Source of the DNA: Leptotrichia hofstadii
Lineage (GTDB): Bacteria > Fusobacteriota > Fusobacteriia > Fusobacteriales > Leptotrichiaceae
Length of the DNA stretch: 64,000 bases
Reading direction: 5' to 3'
NCBI RefSeq assembly: GCF_007990525.1
Contig: NZ_AP019823.1
Location: forward strand, 186,001 to 250,000
Shown here: positions 1 through 7,535 of the stretch, in pieces
Layout of the letters: every line of letters starts with the position of its first letter
How positions within the stretch are numbered: position 1 is the first letter of the stretch
Position numbers and translations under genes: made by a program
Notes under the pieces: model-generated
The model's input: the letters and a program-made list of their open reading frames with translations, nothing else
The model's database searches: none
Told to the model about the DNA's origin: nothing

Positions 1-1002
1 ACGGCATTCTTAGATAGAATGCACTGTTATTTACCTGGTTGGGAAATTCCTAAATATAGACCAGAGTTTTTTACTGATGACTATGGTTTTATAACAGATT
101 ATTATGCGGAAATTATGAGAGAATTACGTAAAATTTCTTATGCAGATGCATATGATAAGTATTTTAAATTAGGAAATCAATTAAATCAAAGAGATGTGAT
201 TGCAGTCAAAAAAACTGTTTCTGGAATGGTAAAAATAATTTATCCACATGGAAAATTTACAAAAGAAAAAATTGAAAAGATATTAAGATTCTCACTAGAA
301 ATGAGAAGAAGAGTTAAAGAGCAACTAAAAAAAATAGGTGGGATGGAATTTTATGACGTAAATTTTTCGTATATCGATAATGAAAAATTTAATGAAGAAT
401 ATGTTCCTGTTCCAGAGCAAAGTAGTGGAAGTTTGATTCCAGAAGGTATTGGAAAACCAGGTCATTTGTATACGGTTTCAAGTATAAAAAGTGGAATGAT
501 TGGATTGTTTAAAATTGAAACTCAGATGACAAAAGGAACAGGAAAATTTGAAAAAGCAGGATTAGGAAATAATCGTGAAGCAAAGGAATCAGCTGAAATG
601 GCATTTAAATACTTAAGAGCTAATGGGAAATTAATAAGTGGAGAAATTAGCACAAAAAATAATGATTATGTTGTAAATTATCAAGACTTAAAAGGTATTG
701 GAATGACTTCAAATGTAACTTTGTCTACATACATCGCTATTTGTTCAGCTGCATTAAATAAACCTATTATTTCAAGTGCGGTAATTTTAGGAGATTTGAG
801 TATCGGTGGAACAATACTAAAAGTAAGTGAACTTGCAAATGTGTTACAAGTGTGTTTAGATTCAGGGGCAAAAAAAGTATTGTTGCCAATGACTTCGGCT
901 TCTGATTTGGCGACGGTGCCACCAGATTTAATAGGTGCATTTAACTTAATTTTTTATTCTACAGCTGAAGATGCTGTATTTAAAGCTTTAGGGGTGGAAT
1001 AG
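1..1002 (+). CDS. brxL: BREX system Lon-like protein BrxL (3' part only)
   Basis: The reading frame is open from base 1, with residues TAFLDR in front of the first internal ATG at 19, so the gene starts left of the window and only its last ~333 residues are present. The segment has the BrxL-typical motif HCYLPGWEIPK near its start and ends in a Lon-protease-like domain (ILGDLSIGGTI... followed by AKKVLLPMTSASDL). BrxL is an AAA+ ATPase that forms ring-shaped oligomers on DNA and is an effector component of BREX phage defence. In the Lon-like domain, the stretch aligned with the Lon lysine motif (GGLKEKL) reads VSELANVL, so the usual catalytic lysine seems absent; this may be family-normal. 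BrxL is commonly the last gene of a type I BREX operon, so the remaining brx/pgl genes should lie upstream. Confidence 0.85.
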   Translation, partial: TAFLDRMHCYLPGWEIPKYRPEFFTDDYGFITDYYAEIMRELRKISYADAYDKYFKLGNQLNQRDVIAVKKTVSGMVKIIYPHGKFTKEKIEKILRFSLEMRRRVKEQLKKIGGMEFYDVNFSYIDNEKFNEEYVPVPEQSSGSLIPEGIGKPGHLYTVSSIKSGMIGLFKIETQMTKGTGKFEKAGLGNNREAKESAEMAFKYLRANGKLISGEISTKNNDYVVNYQDLKGIGMTSNVTLSTYIAICSAALNKPIISSAVILGDLSIGGTILKVSELANVLQVCLDSGAKKVLLPMTSASDLATVPPDLIGAFNLIFYSTAEDAVFKALGVE

Positions 1003-1159
1003 AATACTAATTATTGAAAGAGGAAGGTAACTTCATTATTAGTAATAAAGACAATTTTATATTTGATTTTTTTATATTAAACCTCATTATACATTTTTTG
1101 TTGCATTTGATTATACAGTACATATTTAAATGTTATTTAATTTTTTATGTATTTTTAGG

Positions 1160-1188
1160 TTGAAAAAAAATAAGAATTATACTATAAT
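1160..1188 (+). promoter_or_regulatory. Promoter of thrS
   Basis: A TTGAAA -35 (1160-1165) and a perfect TATAAT -10 (1183-1188) are separated by 17 bases. Transcription would start near 1195, about 60 bases before the thrS start codon. Confidence 0.75.
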
Positions 1189-1201
1189 AAATAATTATGC
1201 G

Positions 1202-1230
1202 ATTAGGCTAACTAGAGCCTAATTTTATTT
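1202..1230 (+). promoter_or_regulatory. Hairpin at the 5' end of the thrS transcript
   Basis: ATTAGGCT (1202-1209) pairs perfectly with AGCCTAAT (1216-1223) around a 6-base loop and is followed by TTTATTT. It lies just downstream of the predicted transcription start. It could be a 5' stabilising hairpin, a site for thrS control, or the terminator of the upstream BREX transcript. No T-box signature sequence is present in this leader. Confidence 0.5.
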
Positions 1231-1257
1231 GACAAAAGAGAGAAAGAAGGAATCGAA

Positions 1258-3168
1258 ATGATAGAAATGATTTTGCCTGATGGTAGTAAAAGACAGTTGG
1301 AAAATCCGATGACTGTTGTGGAGTTTGCAAAAAGTATTGGGAGCAGTCTTGGGAAGGCAACCGTTGGGGCGATAATTGACGGTGTGCAAGTTGATCCATC
1401 TCATATTATTGACAAATCTGGAACAATTGAAATAATTACTAATACAAGTGAAAAAGGGATAGAAATTATAAGACACAGCGCGGCACATATTATGGCTCAG
1501 GCTGTGCAAAGACTTTTCCCAAATACAAAGGTTACGATAGGGCCTGTTATTGAAAATGGATTTTTTTATGATTTTGACCCTGAAAAACCCTTTACTGAAG
1601 AAGATTTAGCAAAAATAGAAGAGGAAATGACAAAAATTGTAAAAGAGAATTATGAATTTAAAAGAAGTGAAATGACTGCCGAAGAAGCAAAAAAATTCTT
1701 TGCTGAAAAAGGTGAAACTTATAAAGTTGAGATAATTGAAGACCTGGGTGCAGATAAAGTTAGCATTTATCAGCAAGGTGAATTTATAGACTTATGCCGT
1801 GGAACACACATTCCATCGACTGGCTACCTAAAAGCATTTAAGCTAATGTCAACAGCAGGAGCTTATTGGCGTGGAGATTCAAACAATAAAATGCTTCAAA
1901 GAATTTACGGAGTTGCTTTTGCAACAAAAAAAGAGCTGGATGACTATTTGACAATGATGGAAGAAGCTGAAAAGAGAGACCACAGAAAATTAGGAAAACA
2001 GCTTGACTTGTTCTTTGTAGACGAGCATGGACCTGGATTCCCGTTCTTTATGCCAAAAGGTGTGGAATTATTTAATAAATTGCAGGAAATCTGGAGAGTT
2101 GAGCATAAAAAAAGAGGTTATCAGGAAATAAAAACTCCAATTATGCTAGATAAGGAACTGTGGGAAATTTCTGGACACTGGTTCAATTACCGTGAAAATA
2201 TGTATACATCGACAATTGATGAAAAAGAATATGCAATAAAGCCTATGAACTGTCCAGGTTCAGTAATTGCCTACAAGAATAACTTGCATTCATACAAGGA
2301 TTTACCATTGAAATATGGAGAAATGGGGCTTGTTCACAGACACGAATTTAGTGGAGCTTTACACGGGCTTATGAGAGTTAGAGCATTTACACAGGATGAT
2401 GCCCATGTTTTCTGTACGAAAGAGCAAATTGAGGAACAAATTATCGAAATTATTGATTTATATGATAAATTTTACACTGTATTCGGATTTGAATACCACA
2501 TTGAATTGTCAACAAAACCTGATAAAGCAATAGGTTCAGACGAAATATGGGAAATGGCTGAAGCAAACTTGAAATCAGCTTTGGAACATAAAGGAATTAA
2601 TTACAAGTTAAATCCTGGAGATGGAGCATTCTACGGACCAAAAATCGACTTTAAGATGAAAGACTCAATAGGAAGAATCTGGCAATGTGGAACAATCCAG
2701 TTAGACTTTAATCTTCCAGCAAGATTTGAAATGAGCTATATAGGTGCAGATGGGGAAAAACACGAGCCTGTAATGATTCACAGGGCAATGTATGGAAGTT
2801 TGGAAAGATTTATCGGAATTTTGATCGAACATTATGCAGGAGCATTCCCAACTTGGTTAGCGCCAGTACAAGCAAGAATCCTGACAATTTCTGACGAACA
2901 GGTGCCTTTCGCAAAAGAATTGTTTACAAAACTTCAAGATGCAGGAATCAGAGTAGAGCTTGACACAAGAGTAGAAAAAATTGGATACAAAATTAGGGAA
3001 GCAAACGGAGACCAAAAAATACCAGTTCAACTAATAATTGGTAAAAATGAAGTTGCAAACAACGAAGTAAACGTAAGAAGATTTGGTTCACAAGACAGTA
3101 AAAACGTATCAGTTGATGAAATTATCCAAACTTTAAAACAGGAATCTTTTGTTCCATTTTCAAAATAA
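1258..3168 (+). CDS. thrS: Threonine--tRNA ligase
   Basis: This 636-residue protein has the full bacterial ThrRS order: an N-terminal TGS domain (about 1-62), the editing/SAD domain with the HSAAH metal motif (about 74-78), the class II catalytic core containing MNCPGS (zinc-binding Cys) and the QLDFNLP motif, and a C-terminal anticodon-binding domain. It charges tRNA-Thr in the cytoplasm. Length matches the family. The ATG at 1258 is preceded by GAAAGAAGGAA, a reasonable ribosome site. The gene stands alone behind its own strong promoter. Confidence 0.97.
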   Translation: MIEMILPDGSKRQLENPMTVVEFAKSIGSSLGKATVGAIIDGVQVDPSHIIDKSGTIEIITNTSEKGIEIIRHSAAHIMAQAVQRLFPNTKVTIGPVIENGFFYDFDPEKPFTEEDLAKIEEEMTKIVKENYEFKRSEMTAEEAKKFFAEKGETYKVEIIEDLGADKVSIYQQGEFIDLCRGTHIPSTGYLKAFKLMSTAGAYWRGDSNNKMLQRIYGVAFATKKELDDYLTMMEEAEKRDHRKLGKQLDLFFVDEHGPGFPFFMPKGVELFNKLQEIWRVEHKKRGYQEIKTPIMLDKELWEISGHWFNYRENMYTSTIDEKEYAIKPMNCPGSVIAYKNNLHSYKDLPLKYGEMGLVHRHEFSGALHGLMRVRAFTQDDAHVFCTKEQIEEQIIEIIDLYDKFYTVFGFEYHIELSTKPDKAIGSDEIWEMAEANLKSALEHKGINYKLNPGDGAFYGPKIDFKMKDSIGRIWQCGTIQLDFNLPARFEMSYIGADGEKHEPVMIHRAMYGSLERFIGILIEHYAGAFPTWLAPVQARILTISDEQVPFAKELFTKLQDAGIRVELDTRVEKIGYKIREANGDQKIPVQLIIGKNEVANNEVNVRRFGSQDSKNVSVDEIIQTLKQESFVPFSK

Positions 3169-3355
3169 AAAATAAAATTAAGTAATTTAACTGATAAATA
3201 AAAGTCTTTTTTAAAAAATATCAGTTATAATATTATGATGGCTTGAACATAAAATTTTAAGTTAAAATTCTATAAAAATTAATAGTAAATTATTCAAGTT
3301 ACTGAAATAAATTATTTTTAAAAATAAAAAAGACTAAACTAATGAGGTGATTTTT

Positions 3356-4126
3356 ATGAGAAATGATTATGATGAATTGGAAACTTATAACCATGACAAC
3401 AATGATTACAATGAATATAACGGGCAAACGACGATGACTTATGATGATTTAAACAGGCTGATAAGTTCAAAAGTGCGTGGAAGTATGATATGGATGGTAA
3501 TAGGGCTTCTTATAACTGGCGGTATTGGTTTTATGGTTTATAATGGAGTAAATAATGGAAATTCTATTGCATATATGATAATAGAGAAATACTGGATATT
3601 TCTTATTTTAGAAGTTGTTGCAGTTTTAGCCTTTTCAGCCTTAGTTTATACAGCAAATTCGAGTGTTCTAAAACTTATATTTTTAATATATTCGGCATTG
3701 AGCGGACTGACGTTCTCGGTTATTGGGCTCAGATATGCTCCAGATATGATTGGTTCAGCATTTTTAGGAACGTTGTCAATCTTTGTAGTTTTAGCAGTTT
3801 ATGGATATTTTACTAGGGAAAATTTGACTAGATTTGTGCCATTGCTTACAGCTGGAATAATAGCAATGATATTAGTAAGTGTAGTAAATATGTTTCTAGG
3901 AAATAGTGCAATTGATTTGTTTGTGTCAGTCTTAGGAGTAGTTGTTTTTACAATTTATATTGCAGTTGATGTAAACAGAATAAGAAATAATATTATCGCC
4001 TGTGCAGTTCATGAAGACTCAGATATTCTTAACAAAATTGAAATTGTTGGTGCTTTGGAATTATATTTGGATTTTGTAAACCTGTTCCTAAGCATTTTAA
4101 GAATTTTAGGAAGAGGAAGAGACTAA
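3356..4126 (+). CDS. Bax inhibitor-1/YccA family membrane protein
   Basis: This ~256-residue protein has a polar N-terminus rich in Asn, Asp and Tyr (about 1-40) followed by seven hydrophobic segments. It ends in the family's C-terminal helix (ALELYLDFVNLFLSILRILG). The family comprises inner-membrane proteins linked to FtsH regulation or calcium leak; the exact role here is unknown. The ATG at 3356 is preferred over the in-frame GTG at 3347, because GAGGTG at 3344-3349 then sits at ideal ribosome-site distance. It has no close operon partner. Confidence 0.85.
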   Translation: MRNDYDELETYNHDNNDYNEYNGQTTMTYDDLNRLISSKVRGSMIWMVIGLLITGGIGFMVYNGVNNGNSIAYMIIEKYWIFLILEVVAVLAFSALVYTANSSVLKLIFLIYSALSGLTFSVIGLRYAPDMIGSAFLGTLSIFVVLAVYGYFTRENLTRFVPLLTAGIIAMILVSVVNMFLGNSAIDLFVSVLGVVVFTIYIAVDVNRIRNNIIACAVHEDSDILNKIEIVGALELYLDFVNLFLSILRILGRGRD

Positions 4127-4323
4127 GTTTTTACATAACTGAAAAGTGGGAAATAAAAATTACAGAGGGTTATTTTCGGATTATTTGACAATAAAGATAA
4201 TTAAAGTTGTCTGATGAATCCCTAAATAGCTCTCGTTCTATTTACAGCCAAGAAACTCACAATTTAAAAATTATAAAATCTTGCTCATCTAAAAGAGATT
4301 GAGCATATTTAAGAGGAGAAATT

Positions 4324-4935
4324 TTGAAAAGTAACAGGAAAACAGAGAATAAAATAGATGCTGGAACATCAAAAGAAATACAAATTTTTATAACCGAAGA
4401 AATTTTAGCAAGCAGAATATGGGTAATTTCAGGAATAGCAATCTCAATTTTATTGTGTATGCTGTTAAAAAGCTACATGATTTTTGAACTGGATAATATA
4501 ATTCACGCTATAAGAAAATTAGAACTGCCAGATGTAAAAGGAATATTTCTTATACTCTTATTTGTATTAGAAATTCTGTTCTTATTTACCTTACCAATAA
4601 CACTGTTAAATAAACAAAAAAAGAATATGAAGTCTGCTTTAACAGTCCTGTCGCTAATAATGGGGCTAATCCTAGCAATTTTTTACAGTAAACTTTTATT
4701 TTTTTGCACACATAAAACTGTTGTCGCTGGAATAATGATTTTATTAGCACTTATATTGGCAGTTTTATTAATAAAAAAAGACATAAAAAATATTCAAACT
4801 AAGATATTAAAAAAAGTAGAAGAAGACGATACTGAAATTTTGGAAAAAACAAGATTTTTTTCCGCAGTTATGCTTTATTCTGATATTGGAAAAGTAGTAA
4901 TTTTATATTGTTTGTTGATATTAATAATAAAATAG
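4324..4935 (+). CDS. Uncharacterised membrane protein (about 5 TM)
   Basis: The protein has 203 residues and starts at TTG 4324 behind AAGAGGAG at 4311-4318. After a charged N-terminus there are hydrophobic segments at roughly residues 31-52, 74-96, 104-127, 131-152 and 182-202. A Lys/Glu-rich loop lies between the fourth and fifth. I do not recognise the family. It follows the Bax1-like gene by about 200 bases on the same strand and could be co-transcribed, but nothing else indicates its function. Confidence 0.6.
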   Translation: MKSNRKTENKIDAGTSKEIQIFITEEILASRIWVISGIAISILLCMLLKSYMIFELDNIIHAIRKLELPDVKGIFLILLFVLEILFLFTLPITLLNKQKKNMKSALTVLSLIMGLILAIFYSKLLFFCTHKTVVAGIMILLALILAVLLIKKDIKNIQTKILKKVEEDDTEILEKTRFFSAVMLYSDIGKVVILYCLLILIIK

Positions 4936-5457
4936 TCTCATTATTTATTAATAGATATTTTTCTATGTTTTATACTTTTTTCTTTTTTTGTACGTAAAGT
5001 AGATTAACCACTATCCCTTTATTTCATAAATGGATTTTATAATAAATTATGAAGTAAAATTTTATTAAAGAAAAAATAACTGTTTGAGATTTTAGAATAG
5101 ATTTTTAAATCAAATAAAATTATCTGCACTAAACCCTGTTTAGAGAAAGAATTTATTACAAATGTTTTTAACAAAGTATGAAAACCTAGTATTTGCGAAT
5201 AATTACAATATAGTTAATAAACCGATGGAGCTTTTATTTGTTCAGCTACGGCTGTCTAACGACTTTTTTGAATTGTGCAAATAAAAGTTGGAGTCTAGCC
5301 ATAAATATTTGGCAGCAATCTTGACACAATTTTAATTATCAAGATAAACCTTTACTGCAAGATAAGGATTTAACGAAATGAGCAATCCTGCAAAATAAAT
5401 AAAATAAAATGATTATTATTAAAAAATAAATAAAAAATTTAGAAAGGAAAGATAGTA
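4936..5457. other. Intergenic region carrying two dispersed repeat elements
   Basis: I see no credible gene here. The stretch contains a degenerate copy of a repeat also present at 55141-55226 (about 5051-5100) and a structured ~170-base element also present in inverted orientation at 54230-54411 (about 5222-5391). Confidence 0.6.
5222..5391 (+). repeat. Dispersed structured intergenic repeat A, copy 1
   Basis: The right half matches the reverse complement of 54230-54330: GTCTAGCCATA, GCAGCAATCTTG and GATAAGGATT plus GAGCAATCCT are shared in the same order. The left half is a hairpin: CTTTTATTTG (5231-5240) pairs perfectly with CAAATAAAAG (5278-5287). The second copy has a hairpin at the same place but with different arm sequence. 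Confidence 0.7.
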
Positions 5458-5844
5458 ATGAAAAGAAAAATAGAATGTGTTGAAGAATTTCACAGAATTT
5501 ATAAACTTGGAAATTCTGATAAACCAATTGGAAAATTGGAAAATGGTCTCGAAAAATTGAGATTCGACTTGATGAAGGAAGAAAATGAAGAATATTTGGA
5601 AGCGGCTAAAAGAGGGGATGTTGTGGAAGTTGCAGACGCTCTTGGGGATATGCTCTATATCCTTTGTGGAACGATAATTGAGCATGGGATGCAAGATGTT
5701 ATTGAAGACGTGTTTGAAGAAATACATCGAAGCAACCTTAGCAAGCTGGATGAAAATGGGAAGCCAATTTACCGTGAAGACGGAAAAGTGATAAAAGGGC
5801 CAAATTATTTCCCGCCAAATTTAAAACAATTTTTTGAAAAATAA
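5458..5844 (+). CDS. MazG-like NTP pyrophosphohydrolase family protein
   Basis: This 128-residue all-alpha protein has the metal-binding pattern of the MazG/PRA-PH fold: an EENEEYLEA helix (about 41-49), then EVADALGDMLY (about 57-67). The family hydrolyses nucleotide triphosphates or phosphoribosyl-ATP to the monophosphate and pyrophosphate. No histidine-biosynthesis genes are nearby, so a nucleotide house-cleaning role is more likely than HisE. The ATG at 5458 follows GAAAGGAAAGA. It is an isolated gene. Confidence 0.75.
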   Translation: MKRKIECVEEFHRIYKLGNSDKPIGKLENGLEKLRFDLMKEENEEYLEAAKRGDVVEVADALGDMLYILCGTIIEHGMQDVIEDVFEEIHRSNLSKLDENGKPIYREDGKVIKGPNYFPPNLKQFFEK

Positions 5845-5961
5845 AATTTATAATACTTAATTTAATAACTATATAAATTTAAAATTTAAGAAAAATGAGC
5901 ATAATTTTTGAGTTTGGTTTTAAAGTTTTTTTTTGTGAAACGAAAAAATACTGATAATAAC

Positions 5962-5990
5962 TTGTAAAAATTTGCAAAATATGATAAAAT
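5962..5990 (+). promoter_or_regulatory. Promoter of rpmB
   Basis: A TTGTAA -35 (5962-5967), 17-base spacer and TAAAAT -10 (5985-5990) predict a leader of about 145 bases before rpmB. Confidence 0.55.
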
Positions 5991-6068
5991 AAGTTTCGAT
6001 ATGTAAAAATAATTTTAACTGAATAACGATTTTTTATAAAATAGTTAAGTTAATATATTATAATAAAA

Positions 6069-6134
6069 AACAGTAAATAGCTGTTTTAAAAAATAAAGAT
6101 GAAAGGAGAACTACTAAAATATTTAGTAGAGGTG
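6069..6134 (+). promoter_or_regulatory. rpmB leader hairpins next to the ribosome site
   Basis: AACAG/CTGTT forms a small hairpin around 6069-6086. CTACTAAA (6111-6118) pairs perfectly with TTTAGTAG (6122-6129), directly abutting the AGAGGTG ribosome site (6128-6134) of rpmB. The second stem would mask part of that site when folded, a layout used for translational control of ribosomal proteins. A 5'-extended start at ATG 6099 would read through the hairpin and is less likely. Confidence 0.4.
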
Positions 6135-6140
6135 AATAAA

Positions 6141-6398
6141 ATGCAAAGATGTGAAGTTTTTGGAAAAACAGTAAGCCACGGAAATAGAGTAAGTCACTCT
6201 CACAGAGCTACAAAAAGAATTTGGAGACCTAATTTGCAAACAATGCTTTTAACTATTAACAATGAAGAAGTTAGAGTAAGAGTTTGTACAAAAGCAATGA
6301 AAACATTAAAAGGGAAAAATGCTGATCAAGTTAAAAAAATCTTGTTAAAGAACAAAGAAACATTAAGCCCTAAAATTTTAAAAGTATTAGCAAAGTAA
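6141..6398 (+). CDS. rpmB: 50S ribosomal protein L28
   Basis: This 85-residue protein begins MQRCEVFGK and carries the L28 signature SHSHRATKRIWRPNLQ and RVRVCTKAMKTLKG. It is a component of the large ribosomal subunit. The zinc-binding form of L28 has two CxxC pairs; here only the first Cys of each pair remains (CEVF and VCTKAM), so this is a zinc-independent variant. ATG 6141 is chosen because AGAGGTG precedes it at 6128-6134 and because L28 homologues start here. tRNA-Arg follows 24 bases later. Confidence 0.95.
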   Translation: MQRCEVFGKTVSHGNRVSHSHRATKRIWRPNLQTMLLTINNEEVRVRVCTKAMKTLKGKNADQVKKILLKNKETLSPKILKVLAK

Positions 6399-6422
6399 GT
6401 TTTTTATAACTTACTTTTTTGT

Positions 6423-6499
6423 GTACCCGTAGCTCAACTGGATAGAGCGTCTGACTTCGGATCAGAAGGCTTGGGGTTCGATTCCTCACGGGTACGCCA
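6423..6499 (+). tRNA. tRNA-Arg (anticodon TCG)
   Basis: The cloverleaf is complete. Acceptor GTACCCG pairs with CGGGTAC, the anticodon loop CTTCGGA has TCG at 34-36, the T-loop is TTCGATT, and CCA is encoded at 6497-6499. Confidence 0.95.
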
Positions 6500-6531
6500 T
6501 TTTATGTGAAGAATTATTTAACAGAATAAAC

Positions 6532-6570
6532 AGATATAAGGACTTTAACGTCCCTATCTAAATATTTTTT
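6532..6570 (+). terminator. Terminator after rpmB/tRNA-Arg
   Basis: AGATA plus GGAC pair with GTCC plus TATCT with small bulges (6532-6559), followed by a T-rich run to 6570. The rest of the gap up to 6830 shows only a weak second hairpin (AACAG/CTGTT, about 6572-6610) and no gene. Confidence 0.5.
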
Positions 6571-6830
6571 TGAACAGTTTTAACCTTTAAAATAGGGCTA
6601 AAGCTGTTTTTAATTAAAAAGTTTTTACAAATTTAAAGCGTATATTGAAAAAAGTTAATAATATTTCTATTATAGCAGTTCTAGTTTAAAATAAGAGTGG
6701 AAAGTTAGGTTGTATCTAGCTAATCCATTGTTTTTTATATATCATAAATTGTAATATTAATTGTAACATTTTACCAAATTTTAAATAGATTTACGATAAT
6801 AACGAAAAACAGATATGTGAAGGTGAAAAG

Positions 6831-7421
6831 ATGGAATTGAAAAAAGAGAATTTAGTTTTTAGATTTGCGGCTGAAGAAGATGCAGAAAAAATTTTGAAAA
6901 TTTATAAACCATATGTTGAAAATACTACAATCACGTTTGAGTATGAAGTGCCTGCTGTTGAGGAATTTAAAGTGAGAATTAGGGAAACTTTGGAGGAATA
7001 TCCATATATTGTATGTGAATGCGGAAATGAGATTGCTGGATATGCTTATGCACATAGAATTTGGACAAGAGCTGCCTATCAGTGGGATGCTGAGCTTTCG
7101 GTCTATACCGATGGGAAGTTTGCTGGAAATGGAATTGGAAAAAAACTGTATAAAATTTTGATTGAAATATTAAAGTTGCAGAATATTGTGAATGTTTATG
7201 GACTTGTAACTTATCCTAACGAGAACAGTGAAAAGCTTCATAATTATTTTGAGTTTAAAAGGGTTGCGTTTTTTGAGAAAACTGGATATAAATTTGGACA
7301 ATGGATTGGTGTAACTTGGTTTGAAAAGGCAATAAATTTGCATTTTGAAAATCCTGTATCAGTAAAGAAAATATCAGAAATTGATGAGGAGAAAGTTCGG
7401 AAAATCCTAAAGTCAGTTTAA
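6831..7421 (+). CDS. GNAT acetyltransferase, phosphinothricin acetyltransferase-like
   Basis: This 196-residue protein resembles the Pat/YwnH group: FRFAAEEDAEKILKIY at the N-terminus, a VENTTITFEYE segment, the acetyl-CoA loop with GNGIGKKLYKIL (about 103-114), and a C-terminal EKTGYKFGQWIGVTWFEK. The group N-acetylates small amines or amino-acid analogues such as methionine sulfoximine or phosphinothricin. The true substrate is unknown. The start ATG 6831 follows GAAGGTGAAAAG. It stands alone. Confidence 0.8.
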   Translation: MELKKENLVFRFAAEEDAEKILKIYKPYVENTTITFEYEVPAVEEFKVRIRETLEEYPYIVCECGNEIAGYAYAHRIWTRAAYQWDAELSVYTDGKFAGNGIGKKLYKILIEILKLQNIVNVYGLVTYPNENSEKLHNYFEFKRVAFFEKTGYKFGQWIGVTWFEKAINLHFENPVSVKKISEIDEEKVRKILKSV

Positions 7422-7535
7422 TAAGGGAACTCTTTCACAAATTTACGTGATTCTTATTTAAAAAATAATAGAAAAATAGTCTATTGTATGCTATAATACT
7501 TAAATGACTAAAGAAAAAGGAAAGGAAGACAGATA

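Noticed and set aside
1003-1257. Possible T-box riboswitch before thrS
   Set aside because: The leader after the predicted start is only about 60 bases and has no T-box signature or specifier stem.
6099-6140. Extended N-terminus for L28 from ATG 6099
   Set aside because: L28 homologues begin at MQRCEVFGK, and AGAGGTG precedes ATG 6141; the extra residues would read through the leader hairpin.
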